DNA of 64,000 nt, taken from positions 2,056,578 to 2,120,577 of the forward strand of contig NZ_CP073013.1 in the NCBI RefSeq assembly GCF_020694005.1, read 5' to 3'. The translations under genes were made by a program, and so were the position numbers. The first letter of the stretch is position 1. Every line of letters starts with the position of its first letter. This document shows, in pieces, positions 52,909 through 62,085 of the stretch. Under the pieces are notes generated by a model. The model was not told where the DNA came from. It saw only the letters and a program-made list of their open reading frames with translations, and searched no databases. Origin of the DNA: Marinomonas profundi (lineage in GTDB: Bacteria; Pseudomonadota; Gammaproteobacteria; Pseudomonadales; Marinomonadaceae).

Positions 52909-54174
52909 TTATTTGTTTTTGCCTTTCATCGACTCAAAGAACTCATCGTTAGTTTGAGTGACTTTTAGGCGATCAATCAAGAATTCCGTAGCGGCAACAT
53001 CTTCCATTGGATTCAAGAGTTTACGAAGAATCCACATGCGTTGTAATTCGTCTTCAGACGTGAGTAAGTCTTCACGACGAGTGCCTGAGCGACGGATATT
53101 AATCGCTGGGAAGGTACGTTTTTCAGCGATTTTACGGTCAAGGTGTAATTCGGAGTTACCAGTCCCTTTGAATTCTTCAAAGATAACTTCGTCCATTTTT
53201 GAGCCGGTATCGACTAGTGCGGTTGCAATAATGGTTAAGCTGCCACCTTCTTCGATATTACGAGCGGCACCAAAGAAACGTTTTGGGCGCTCTAGTGCGT
53301 TCGCATCCACACCACCGGTGAGTACTTTACCGGAAGAAGGAATCACGGTGTTATAGGCACGAGCAAGACGCGTAATAGAGTCTAACAAGATGACAACGTC
53401 ACGTTTGTGTTCAACCAAGCGTTTGGCTTTTTCGATGACCATTTCCGCCACTTGAACGTGGCGAGCAGGTGGCTCATCAAATGTAGAGGCAACCACTTCA
53501 CCACGCACAGTACGAGACATTTCGGTTACTTCTTCAGGACGTTCGTCGATCAGCAACACGATTAAATGGCATTCTGGGCTGTTGCGCGTGATGGCGTTAG
53601 CAATGTTTTGTAACATGAAGGTTTTACCCGCTTTCGGCGGAGAAACGATCAAAGCACGTTGGCCTTTACCCATTGGAGCAACAAGGTCAATAATGCGAGA
53701 CGTCACGTCTTCAGTGGAGCCATTACCGGCTTCCATCAATAAGCGCTCATCTGGGAATAAAGGCGTTAAGTTTTCAAAAAGAATCTTGTTACGAACGCTT
53801 TCTGGCTTATCAAAGTTAATTTCGTTGACTTTCAATAGCGCAAAGTAGCGCTCGCCGTCTTTTGGCGGGCGAATCTTCCCAGCAATGGTGTCGCCGGTGC
53901 GTAAATTGAAGCGTCTGATTTGGCTAGGAGAAACATAAATATCATCTGGACCCGCTAAATAAGAACTGTCAGGTGATCGCAGGAAGCCAAAGCCATCTTG
54001 AAGGATCTCTAAAATACCGTCGCCGTAAATGTCTTCCCCACCTTTTGCATGACGCTTTAGGATGGCGAAAATAACATCTTGTTTACGAGAACGAGCCATA
54101 TTGTCTAGGCCCATTTCTGCTGCGATATCTAAAAGTTCGTGTACTGATTTCTGTTTTAAGTCGGTAAGGTTCAT
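52909..54174 (-). CDS. rho: Transcription termination factor Rho
   Basis: This 421-residue hexameric RNA helicase ends transcription at Rho-dependent sites. It has the N-terminal RNA-binding domain (residues about 1-130, with [20 protein letters not shown] near 52-71), Walker A PPKAGKT (179-185), Walker [14 protein letters not shown] near 210, and the Q/R loops ([10 protein letters not shown] near 285). It is about the E. coli length, with no insertion. Upstream lies a 500-base region with no clear gene, as is common for the autoregulated rho leader. Confidence 0.98.
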   Translation of the reverse strand: MNLTDLKQKSVHELLDIAAEMGLDNMARSRKQDVIFAILKRHAKGGEDIYGDGILEILQDGFGFLRSPDSSYLAGPDDIYVSPSQIRRFNLRTGDTIAGKIRPPKDGERYFALLKVNEINFDKPESVRNKILFENLTPLFPDERLLMEAGNGSTEDVTSRIIDLVAPMGKGQRALIVSPPKAGKTFMLQNIANAITRNSPECHLIVLLIDERPEEVTEMSRTVRGEVVASTFDEPPARHVQVAEMVIEKAKRLVEHKRDVVILLDSITRLARAYNTVIPSSGKVLTGGVDANALERPKRFFGAARNIEEGGSLTIIATALVDTGSKMDEVIFEEFKGTGNSELHLDRKIAEKRTFPAINIRRSGTRREDLLTSEDELQRMWILRKLLNPMEDVAATEFLIDRLKVTQTNDEFFESMKGKNK

Positions 54175-54677
54175 AAATGGGTTTTGTACTAGCTCATTAG
54201 AGGAAAAACGACGGAATTAGAGTTAATTAATGCGTAACCATAATTTGTCTGGAAGTATTTAACAATGTATCAGCTATTCGGCACCAAAAAACGCAGGACA
54301 ACATGGTTAGAACTTTGTTCTGGTTTAAATTAGCCCGGATAGGGCAAAGCCAATACAGCGCGAAACAATTTGATTGGGATCTAAAACGATGTAAATACTG
54401 CAATATCATCATCAAGACCATCCATACTATAGTTCGACTTAGAGTCGAGGTCTATAGGGAAATTTAGGAAAAAAACATTTTTTGCTAAATTTTTGATCAA
54501 ACTCAGGGGTTATTGCCCCCGCCCGGCTTGATTGCTTAATGGATGGGGCATTTATTCAAGCTGCAAGAAGGTCATTTACCGGTTGGCGGCGTTTGGCGCG
54601 TTCATGGTCAATGACATGATGTAGTAACTGATATACTCTTGCCTCTATCGAGATTTCCGCAACATAAGGCTTTCTGA
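54175..54677. other. Divergent rho/ppx control region
   Basis: No gene is recognised in these 503 bases. It should hold the rho leader and promoter (minus strand) and the ppx promoter (plus strand). Short frames here do not resemble proteins. trxA, which precedes rho in many relatives, is absent. A GGGG/CCCC hairpin with loop TTATTG lies near 54507-54520. Confidence 0.5.
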
Positions 54678-56195
54678 ATGCAATCACTTTTTTTGCAACA
54701 ATCCCATGATTTTCCCTTCGAGAAAATCGCGGCCATAGACCTAGGTTCAAACAGTTTTCACATGGTAGTCGCTCAGGTGACCCATGGACAGCTGCGTATT
54801 ACTGGCGAGTTTGGTGAAAAGGTTCAGTTAGCCGCTGGCTTGGTTAATGGCCATCTAGATGATGCGTCACAGCAAAGAGGGCTAGATTGCCTAGCGCAGT
54901 TTGCTCAGGTAATAGAGGGAATGCCAGCGGGCTCCGTTCGTGTTGTGGGGACAAATGCATTGCGAGTGGCGAAGAATCGTTATGATTTTATTGGCAAAGC
55001 CATGGACATAATGAGCCACCCAGTGGAAATCATAGCCGGGCGTGAAGAGGCTCGATTGATTTATGTTGGGGTGTCAAAAACCATGGATCATGGGGATTTG
55101 AAACGCCTAGTAATTGATATCGGTGGTGGTAGTACAGAGTTTATTATTGGTCGACAGCTTGAGCCAATATTGACCGAAAGCCTTCATATGGGGTGCGTGA
55201 GCTTTACCCAGCGTTTTTTTGCCGATGGCGCGATTAACAAATCTAATTTCCAAAAAGCCGTTACCGCCGCCCGTTTAGAATTGCTGAGTATTCAAGACGA
55301 CTACCTGGATGAAACATGGGATGTGGCGATTGGCTCTTCTGGCACCATTAAAGCTGCGTTTAATATTGTTAAGGAAAACAATTGGAGCAAAAAAGGCATT
55401 ACCCTCAAAACACTGAAGCAAATTCAGAAAGTGCTTTTTACGGCGGGCCATGCCGACAATATTGAGCTAACGGGGTTAAAGCCTGAACGAAAAAACACCT
55501 TTGCTGCGGGCGTTGCGATATTAACCGCGGTATTTGAATGTTTTGATATCAAGCAGATGGACTTCTCGAATGGCGCACTAAGAGAAGGCGTCCTTTACGA
55601 TATCATGGGGCGTTACGCAGAAAGTGACATTCGAGAACGCACCGTTAACTACATGCTGAATCAATATCATATCGATACCGAACAGGCGAAATTGGTCACC
55701 CACACCGCCTTGTCGGCGTTGGCACAGGTGAAAGAGGATTGGGATTTAAGCAGCATCTCCAGTGAAGATTTGCTGCGCTGGGCAGGTTTGCTGCATGAGG
55801 TCGGCGCGGGCATTTCACACAGTCGATATCATAAACATGGTGCCTACATTATCCGTGAATCGGACATGCCTGGCTTTTCCCAACAAGAGCAGCAAGCATT
55901 GGCGAATTTAATTCTGCGACACCGTCGTAAGTTTACCCAATCGCTGGATTATCGTTTTACAAAAAGTGACCAACAAGATTTAGACCGATTGTCGATTTTA
56001 TTAAGGCTGTCTATTTTACTGCATCATGATAGAAAAGAAGGCGACATGCCTATTTTTACATTAAAGGCAGCCGACAAAAGCCTTCATGCTGAGTTTTTAC
56101 CCGGTTGGCTGGACAGTCGACCGCTGACCTTAGCCAACTTACAAAGAGAAGCGGACTCTCTAGGTTCAGAAGGTTATTCTTTAACTTTTAGTTAG
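54678..56195 (+). CDS. ppx: Exopolyphosphatase
   Basis: This 505-residue enzyme releases phosphate from the ends of polyphosphate. It has the ASKHA ATPase-fold motifs DLGSNS (21-26) and DIGGGSTE (147-154), the GREEA motif (121-125), and a C-terminal HD-like domain (about 320-500) with HEVGAGISHSRYHKHGAYII near 374. Relatives also hydrolyse pppGpp. AAGG lies 8 bases before the start. It is divergent from rho, and ppk is elsewhere in the window. Confidence 0.95.
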   Translation: MQSLFLQQSHDFPFEKIAAIDLGSNSFHMVVAQVTHGQLRITGEFGEKVQLAAGLVNGHLDDASQQRGLDCLAQFAQVIEGMPAGSVRVVGTNALRVAKNRYDFIGKAMDIMSHPVEIIAGREEARLIYVGVSKTMDHGDLKRLVIDIGGGSTEFIIGRQLEPILTESLHMGCVSFTQRFFADGAINKSNFQKAVTAARLELLSIQDDYLDETWDVAIGSSGTIKAAFNIVKENNWSKKGITLKTLKQIQKVLFTAGHADNIELTGLKPERKNTFAAGVAILTAVFECFDIKQMDFSNGALREGVLYDIMGRYAESDIRERTVNYMLNQYHIDTEQAKLVTHTALSALAQVKEDWDLSSISSEDLLRWAGLLHEVGAGISHSRYHKHGAYIIRESDMPGFSQQEQQALANLILRHRRKFTQSLDYRFTKSDQQDLDRLSILLRLSILLHHDRKEGDMPIFTLKAADKSLHAEFLPGWLDSRPLTLANLQREADSLGSEGYSLTFS

Positions 56196-56284
56196 TTCTC
56201 TGGTTCGTTTTCTAGTAAGTAGATTAGCGAGGCTTTGGTGGGTTTACAGCGGCGGAAGAGGTAAGCATCAGCTTGTTATATTGA

Positions 56285-56581
56285 TCAAGTGAGTTTGTCT
56301 ATCGAGCGATACAAAGCGGCCACTTCTTCACGCTGTAACCCTGTAATACGAGAGAGTCGGCCAATGCTTGAGGAGACTTGTACCGACTCTGTACCTTCTT
56401 CTTTTTCCTTGTCTTGTTCAGTACGGTTAAATTGAGCATGAGCGGACAGTAGCTGTTTTCCTTGATCGGACAATAACACCAGGTTTTGTTGTCTTTCCGG
56501 TTGTGAGCGCGCGCCTGTTTCTGCTTGTGCTGATAGCATAGGCAAATACGAATGATTGCTTGATACAGATGAAATAGACAC
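56285..56581 (-). CDS. Small hypothetical protein, 98 residues
   Basis: I do not recognise a family. The product begins MSISSVSSNHSYLPMLSAQA, is Ser/Gln/Glu-rich and likely disordered over residues 1-65, and ends in a charged helix (SSSIGRLSRITGLQREEVAA, then LYRSIDKLT). There is no signal peptide or membrane helix. I chose the GTG at 56581 because AAGG lies 7 bases upstream; another GTG at 56588-56590 overlaps that site. It is divergent from the tubulin-like gene. The C-terminal helix could be an interaction motif. Confidence 0.6.
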   Translation of the reverse strand: MSISSVSSNHSYLPMLSAQAETGARSQPERQQNLVLLSDQGKQLLSAHAQFNRTEQDKEKEEGTESVQVSSSIGRLSRITGLQREEVAALYRSIDKLT

Positions 56582-56938
56582 AACAGGCACCTTAATTCAT
56601 TCGGGCATTTTTAAAAGATATTTTAAAGAATAGTATAAAAAGTGAACATTAGGCGTTTTGATTGCGCTATTTTGTTTGCGGCTCGCTTAGGTTCTGACTA
56701 CACAATGGGGGATTGAGTGTTCATCGCGGCTTGGGTTTTATTGGGCTTATACTGATTTTCTCTTTTCATTCGCCATATTTAGTGTCATTGCTATATTAAG
56801 GATGATATTGTTTGCACATTATTGTCGATAATATGACTAACAAAACTGTGCATTTTACAGATGAAGTGCTGGCGTTACGCTAAGCTGACACGCTAAATTT
56901 TGTCTGTTCTACGTTATTTGCTTCAAAAAGGGCGCCGC
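56582..56938. other. Divergent region before the tubulin-like gene
   Basis: No gene is seen in these 357 bases. They lie between two divergent genes, so promoters for both are expected, but I could not identify a convincing -35/-10 pair. An AAGGG ribosome site lies 7 bases before the ATG at 56939. Confidence 0.5.
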
Positions 56939-58966
56939 ATGAGTCAAGAAAATCTCCCAATAGAACATCTGTATTTCACTGAGAGCAATCTAGAGCAAAT
57001 CTTAGAAAATTTAGATGTGGTCCGAAACCGAATTCACCCACAATTAAGTGATGAAGAAGGCGTAAATGAACAGGTATTTCCCTCTGTTTGCCTGATTGGT
57101 TTGGGACGCTGTGGTTCCAATATCGCATTAGATGTCGCATCGTTGGTATACGATGCACGAACAAACTACATGCGAGAAGTGGAAAACCAAGAAATATTGG
57201 ACAGTGAGCGTGAATTTCGACCTATGCGTTGGATCCGTAAACATCTGCCGCTGGAAGGAAAAGATGGCTTTAAGCCAGTTTTCCTCATTGAACCTATTGT
57301 GCTACTAGGTGATTTGGATAAAGACATCGAAGGGCGAATTCGTTTTTCGAATCAAGAAGGCCGCACGAAATTTCTAGAAGAATACACCAAACTGCAAATA
57401 ATGGACTTGTCTGAAGTGCATGCGGGTGGGGCGGGTAATGCGCCGATTTTAGGGCAGTACTTAGCAAAAATTATTCTTAATAAAGATGCCACGACCTTTC
57501 GTAATGAAAGCTGGAAGCAGATGCACTCCTATTTGGTGGATTCCTGCGGTATCAAAGCCAACCAATCACGCTTGTACTTTTACATCTTCAGTGCGGGTGG
57601 TGGCACCGGGTCTGGTATGGCGTCTGAGTTCGGTCTTGCGCAACAATTCTCTTACTTAAGCAAGACTTTTGACTATCGTTCTGATCAGAGCAAAATGGCC
57701 GACAAGCGTCATAGTTTTGTGTTTGAACCTATCTTTACATCGGGCATTTGTATCCTTCCTAATATTTCTGGGAAAAATGTTGAAATTTCCGAGGCCTTGC
57801 ACATTAACGCAGGGCGTTTGTTAACCAAATACATTTCAGAAGAGTGGAATTTCTCTTACAACGAAGAGCGTGAAGAAGACGAAGTCCCCGCGGATGTTAT
57901 GGAACGAATTCGTCCGTGGAACTCGATGATGCTGATCTCTAATGACATCATGCGTTACGCCGAGGAAGAAGACGGTGGTGATGCGGACAATATCGATGTT
58001 AACACCATGGAAAAATACGCTAACCAGTATATTTCCCAGCAAATTTTCAACATCTTAACCGCTCAAGCCGTGACCACCGACTATGACGAAGATTACTTTC
58101 GTCGTGCCGGTATCGATATTGCTGAAACCATTCGTTTGGACGCCAACGACTTATTTATGAGTTTAGCGGGTCCTGTTGCCGTGGCGTATGCCGAAAGTGT
58201 TGTGAACGAAGGAACACGTCAAGACAGCGTTGATATTGATGACCTGTTCTGCCGCTCGATTGAGCTACCGCATTTTAATGACGACACATCGGCTATTGAA
58301 GGGGTAAGTGTATTGCCGGTTGAATCAGAGCGATACCGCGAAGCCATTAAGGATTATCGCAAAAGTGGCTATGATGCGAGCACCTTGAACCACCTGCACT
58401 TCTTTAAAAACTGTTCGTCTATCGTGTCGATTATTTCTTTGCCACGGGACTATAAGTTATCCTTTACTGCATTGAATCGTCTAAAAATGCACCTCAACCG
58501 TTTGTGCCCTAATACCACATTGAAGCGTTATGCGCTGGTGATTGGTGCTTCGGCCAACTTGTCATTGACGACGCTAATTGCCAAAAGCCCATGTTTGAGT
58601 GACGACTTCCTAACCTTGATGGTGGCTTACATGAAGCGTTGTTTCGCCCGTGATGATTACCGATACACGGATGAAATAGACAATGCGATTATTAAGATGA
58701 TCCAAGACGATGATTTTGATGAGGCGTTGGTGGATAAGTTCTTTACGACTTATGAAAACCCCGCCAAAATCTTGGACACAAACTGGTATGCCATTAAGCC
58801 CATGTACGAGAAAAAATACCGTGAGTTGATTGATAACAACCAACGTTTTGTCTCGATCAATGACATTCGCTTAGACATCAACAATGTCAAAAATGCCATC
58901 AAGTATCTTCGCGAAATTTACCGTCATCGCATTAGTAAAACCAACGTACTGACGCTTAATGGTTAA
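56939..58966 (+). CDS. Tubulin/FtsZ-like GTPase family protein
   Basis: This 675-residue protein has the loop order of the tubulin/FtsZ superfamily. T1-like GLGRCGSN (54-61) follows a hydrophobic strand; HAGGAGN (161-167) matches T3; AGGGTGSG (219-226) matches the T4 signature GGGTG[S/T]G; NQYISQQIFN (362-371) could be T6; and LDANDL (400-405) aligns with the FtsZ T7 loop, keeping both acidic residues (D401, D404) with R399 in place of the asparagine. About 270 residues follow, predicted mostly helical, unlike FtsZ's short tail. No membrane helix or signal peptide. It stands alone with a terminator after it, and no plasmid or phage genes are near. It likely belongs to the Tubulin_2-like bacterial group of unknown function. 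Confidence 0.75.
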   Translation: MSQENLPIEHLYFTESNLEQILENLDVVRNRIHPQLSDEEGVNEQVFPSVCLIGLGRCGSNIALDVASLVYDARTNYMREVENQEILDSEREFRPMRWIRKHLPLEGKDGFKPVFLIEPIVLLGDLDKDIEGRIRFSNQEGRTKFLEEYTKLQIMDLSEVHAGGAGNAPILGQYLAKIILNKDATTFRNESWKQMHSYLVDSCGIKANQSRLYFYIFSAGGGTGSGMASEFGLAQQFSYLSKTFDYRSDQSKMADKRHSFVFEPIFTSGICILPNISGKNVEISEALHINAGRLLTKYISEEWNFSYNEEREEDEVPADVMERIRPWNSMMLISNDIMRYAEEEDGGDADNIDVNTMEKYANQYISQQIFNILTAQAVTTDYDEDYFRRAGIDIAETIRLDANDLFMSLAGPVAVAYAESVVNEGTRQDSVDIDDLFCRSIELPHFNDDTSAIEGVSVLPVESERYREAIKDYRKSGYDASTLNHLHFFKNCSSIVSIISLPRDYKLSFTALNRLKMHLNRLCPNTTLKRYALVIGASANLSLTTLIAKSPCLSDDFLTLMVAYMKRCFARDDYRYTDEIDNAIIKMIQDDDFDEALVDKFFTTYENPAKILDTNWYAIKPMYEKKYRELIDNNQRFVSINDIRLDINNVKNAIKYLREIYRHRISKTNVLTLNG

Positions 58967-58998
58967 TGACTTAAAGCAAGCGCCATCTACGTAACAGC

Positions 58999-59029
58999 AA
59001 AAAGGCCGCCTAATTAGGTGGCCTTTTTT
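58999..59029. terminator. Terminator between tubulin-like gene and mrp operon
   Basis: AAAAAGGCCGCCT (58999-59011) pairs with AGGTGGCCTTTTTT (59016-59029) with one G-T pair, loop AATT. It serves converging transcripts. Confidence 0.88.
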
Positions 59030-59075
59030 GTTGGTTGTGGAATTAAATACCGCAGTGGCTCAGTGGCCAAGCTAC

Positions 59076-59453
59076 TTAGTTAGGCTCTTGTGGTGGCTTA
59101 ATGGTTTCTCTATTGCGAATGGTTTCCATAAGGTCTTGGTTTTGAGTTTTTTCAATCGGCTTAGTTCGGTGGTGGAGTGCTGTTTTAGCAATCATATTGG
59201 CCGCCACTGGCGCGGTAATCAAAAGAAACAGCGTGATTAATAACTCTTGAATAGACAAAAAGCCTTTTAAATGGCTTTGAAAAATCATCGACGCAATCAG
59301 TACGCCAGTAATGCCTAAAGTTGACGCCTTGGTGGGGCTGTGTAGACGCATATAAATATCTGGCAAGCGCACAAGGCCATAAGAGCCGATCAGCAAAAAC
59401 ACGCCGCCGATGAGCAAAGAAATACACATAATAATTTCGAGATAAAAAGGCAT
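59076..59453 (-). CDS. mrpG: Mrp antiporter subunit G
   Basis: This 125-residue protein has three membrane helices and the MnhG/PhaG core (GSYGLVRLPDIYMRLHSPTK near 23-42, then LITAPVAANMIAKTALH near 77-93). It is a small subunit of the multi-subunit Na+(K+)/H+ antiporter. The C-terminal 30 residues form a hydrophilic tail. It is the last gene of the operon, 9 bases after mrpF. Confidence 0.92.
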   Translation of the reverse strand: MPFYLEIIMCISLLIGGVFLLIGSYGLVRLPDIYMRLHSPTKASTLGITGVLIASMIFQSHLKGFLSIQELLITLFLLITAPVAANMIAKTALHHRTKPIEKTQNQDLMETIRNRETIKPPQEPN

Positions 59454-59462
59454 AACCGTTCC

Positions 59463-59732
59463 TTATTCTATGATGTCACCGCGAAGTAAGTACTTACATA
59501 ACGCCGCTGTACTGACAAATCCCAGCATGGCAATTAGCACAGCTGCTTCAAAATACAACGCACTTTTTGCGTATATTCCGTACAGTAAAATGAGTGCAAT
59601 CGCATTAATGTACATGGTGTCTAGCGCTAGGATTCGGTCAGACAGCGTGGGCCCTTGTAATAAGCGCCACAAATTAAAAATCAACGCAATACAAATACAA
59701 ATGGCGACAATGGTGATAGTGACACTTAGCAT
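59463..59732 (-). CDS. mrpF: Mrp antiporter subunit F
   Basis: This 89-residue protein has three helices and the MnhF core (LLQGPTLSDRILALDTMYINAIAL near 24-47). It is a small membrane subunit of the Mrp antiporter. Its start overlaps the end of mrpE by seven bases, which suggests coupled translation. Confidence 0.93.
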   Translation of the reverse strand: MLSVTITIVAICICIALIFNLWRLLQGPTLSDRILALDTMYINAIALILLYGIYAKSALYFEAAVLIAMLGFVSTAALCKYLLRGDIIE

Positions 59733-60211
59733 CCAAAAATCTCCTTGATGGGTCGTTCATAACGTTGCTTAACGGACTTAATAAGCGTGGCTTCATTTTC
59801 TAAATGAAGGGTATGCACGTAGAGCCAAGTTTTGTCTTTTGACACTTCAGCGCTGACCGTCCCGGGTGTAAGAGAAACCGTACTCGCTAGAATGACAATG
59901 CCTAAGTCCGAATTCATTTCAATGGGAATCGCCACAAATCCAGGGTTGAGCTTTTTGACCGGACCAATAATGAGCAATGCCACCTCCACATTGGCGGTAA
60001 GAATGTCCCACATTACCATCAGCACATAGCGAATCGCGAGCCAGGGTTTGAGGATTTTCGGGTGTTCATCGCGCATGCCCGTGACCAGCCAAGGAATGGT
60101 AATGGCAAAGAAAGCCGCCAACGTCATGTGACCTGCGCTAATAGAATTATTGAGCAATAACCAAACCACAAACAGCAAAACGCTGTGAAATGGCATAGGG
60201 AATAACGTCAT
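59726..60211 (-). CDS. mrpE: Mrp antiporter subunit E
   Basis: This 161-residue protein has two or three N-terminal helices and the MnhE cytosolic domain, with PGFVAIPIEMNSDLGIVILA near 89-108 and a SLTPGTVSAEVS segment near 112-123, both family marks. It overlaps mrpD by four bases. The family subunit is needed for assembly of the complex. Confidence 0.93.
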   Translation of the reverse strand: MTLFPMPFHSVLLFVVWLLLNNSISAGHMTLAAFFAITIPWLVTGMRDEHPKILKPWLAIRYVLMVMWDILTANVEVALLIIGPVKKLNPGFVAIPIEMNSDLGIVILASTVSLTPGTVSAEVSKDKTWLYVHTLHLENEATLIKSVKQRYERPIKEIFGC

Positions 60212-61719
60212 TGTGCTACTCCAGGTAATAGGTCGTAAGCCGAGGATTGGATGTCGTGCAAATAGAATGCCGCCTGTTGTGTAAACTCACTAATATCACC
60301 ACCGAGTAAAACCAAGACAGGGGACGCCAGAAGTAACATAGCAATACTGATTATTTCGGCCGTTTTGGCTGGCTCCGCTGAGGTCGCCATCGTGCCATTA
60401 TGTCGCCAAAACAACGTCGTACCGGCTCTTGAAAAAGTGATCAGCGCCGCTAAACTGCCTATTAACAACAGCGGCCAAACCCACATGGTTTGTGCGTTTG
60501 ACTGAGTGGCCTGCAAAATCATAATCTTGCCAACAAACCCAGATAACGGCGGCATGCCGATTAACGCTAAAGCCGAGATTGCGAAGGCAAAGCCCAGTAA
60601 TTTTGGTTGGACAAAAGGGCGCGAGTGAACAAAACGGTCTTCCGCTTTGCCACGCTGGCGAGCCACAACGTCAGCCAACAAAAACAACCCGGCCGATGCC
60701 AAGGTACTGTGAACCAGATAGTAAAGTGCGGCGGAAGTGGCGGCTTCGGAATTGATTGCTGCGCAAGCCAGTAAGCTACCGCTGGAAACGATGACCAAGT
60801 TTGCACTGAGCGTTCTAATGCTTGGACTGGCAAGCACGCCTATACTGCCCATGGTAATAGTGAGCAAGGCCAGCGGCCATAGCCAAGGTGTAGCAATATT
60901 GGCCAACTCCCCCGCATTATCACCAAAAATAACGGTGTAAACGCGGAAAATACTGTAAATCCCTACTTTCGTCATGATGGCAAACAAAGCAGCGACAGGC
61001 GCGGTGGCGCTAGCGTATGTTTTTGGTAGCCAAAAATGCATCGGCAGCATAGCGGCTTTTAAACCAAACACGACCAACAGCAAGAGCGATCCTGTTTTGG
61101 CTAGCGTGGCTGTTTCACCCTCTAGTTGACCTACTTTAATCGCCATGTCCGCCATGTTTAATGTGCCAAGCGTGCCGTAGAGAATGCCAAGACCAAACAG
61201 GAACAAGCTAGAGCCCACCAAGTTTAGAATCACATAATGCATCGCCGCTTGGGTTTTTTGTTTGCCGCCAGCGTGAATCAATAACGCATAAGAAGCGATC
61301 AACAGCACTTCAAAGAAAACGAATAAATTGAATATATCGCCAGTCAAAAAGGCACCATTGATCCCCATGATCTGAAACATGAACAAAGGGTGGAAATAGG
61401 CTCCGCCTTTGTCTTGCCCTGCAACGGCATACAGCATGATGGTAAAGGCTAAAAATGACGTGAGTAAAACCAGTAAACTCGAGACTTTATCAACCACAAG
61501 AGCAATACCGTAAGGGGCTTGCCAACCGCCCAAGGCATACAATTGAACGCCTTGGTTGTTTACCTGATACAGCAAAAAAGCCGATGAAACGAGTAACAAC
61601 AGCGTGCCAACAATAGACGCTATTCGTTGTGACTGAATATTGCGAGAGATGGGCGGCAAAAGCATCAAGGCGCCAAATAGCAAAGGAATAAGAACCGGAA
61701 AAATGCTGAGATGCTGCAT
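60208..61719 (-). CDS. mrpD: Mrp antiporter subunit D
   Basis: This 503-residue protein has about fourteen helices of the NADH dehydrogenase ND4/NuoM-related proton-pumping family. Conserved helices include LTGDIFNLFVFFEVLLIASY near 119-138 and LKAAMLPMHFWLPKTYASAT near 219-238, with the key lysine, plus the glutamate in FFEVL. It is one of the two large ion-translocating subunits. It directly follows mrpC with no gap. Confidence 0.94.
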   Translation of the reverse strand: MQHLSIFPVLIPLLFGALMLLPPISRNIQSQRIASIVGTLLLLVSSAFLLYQVNNQGVQLYALGGWQAPYGIALVVDKVSSLLVLLTSFLAFTIMLYAVAGQDKGGAYFHPLFMFQIMGINGAFLTGDIFNLFVFFEVLLIASYALLIHAGGKQKTQAAMHYVILNLVGSSLFLFGLGILYGTLGTLNMADMAIKVGQLEGETATLAKTGSLLLLVVFGLKAAMLPMHFWLPKTYASATAPVAALFAIMTKVGIYSIFRVYTVIFGDNAGELANIATPWLWPLALLTITMGSIGVLASPSIRTLSANLVIVSSGSLLACAAINSEAATSAALYYLVHSTLASAGLFLLADVVARQRGKAEDRFVHSRPFVQPKLLGFAFAISALALIGMPPLSGFVGKIMILQATQSNAQTMWVWPLLLIGSLAALITFSRAGTTLFWRHNGTMATSAEPAKTAEIISIAMLLLASPVLVLLGGDISEFTQQAAFYLHDIQSSAYDLLPGVAQ

Positions 61720-62085
61720 TTAGTGATTTCCCTCCGATTTTGAGGCCGCGTCATTAGGCTGCATGGGTAGCGTGCCATCCACGTGATCATTGCCTAAATC
61801 GGCACGTGCTCGCATGGCGAGAATGACGCAGAAAGCCGTCATAGCAAAACCAATAACAATAGCGGTTAACACCAAGGCTTGTGGCAGCGGGTCGCTGTAT
61901 TCCTCGGATTGACCCAGTACCGCAGCGGCATTGAGTTTCAGTCTGCCACTTGCAAACAAGAATAAGTTCACCGCATAAGACAACAAAGTTAGCCCTATTA
62001 CCACCGAAAAACTGCGGCCTCGTAAAGCGAGAAAGACACCGCAAGCGGTTAATAAACCGACGCAAAATGCGTATAAACCTTCCAT
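61720..62085 (-). CDS. mrpC: Mrp antiporter subunit C
   Basis: This 121-residue protein has three helices of the NuoK-like MnhC family (GVFLALRGRSFSVVIGLTLL near 16-35, then DPLPQALVLTAIVIGFAMTA near 65-84). It overlaps the fused mrpAB gene by one base and abuts mrpD, so the operon is tightly packed. Confidence 0.93.
   Translation of the reverse strand: MEGLYAFCVGLLTACGVFLALRGRSFSVVIGLTLLSYAVNLFLFASGRLKLNAAAVLGQSEEYSDPLPQALVLTAIVIGFAMTAFCVILAMRARADLGNDHVDGTLPMQPNDAASKSEGNH

Noticed and set aside
56939-58966. TubZ-type plasmid or phage partition protein
   Set aside because: No TubR-like gene, centromere repeats, plasmid replication or phage genes are nearby, and the protein is much longer than TubZ.
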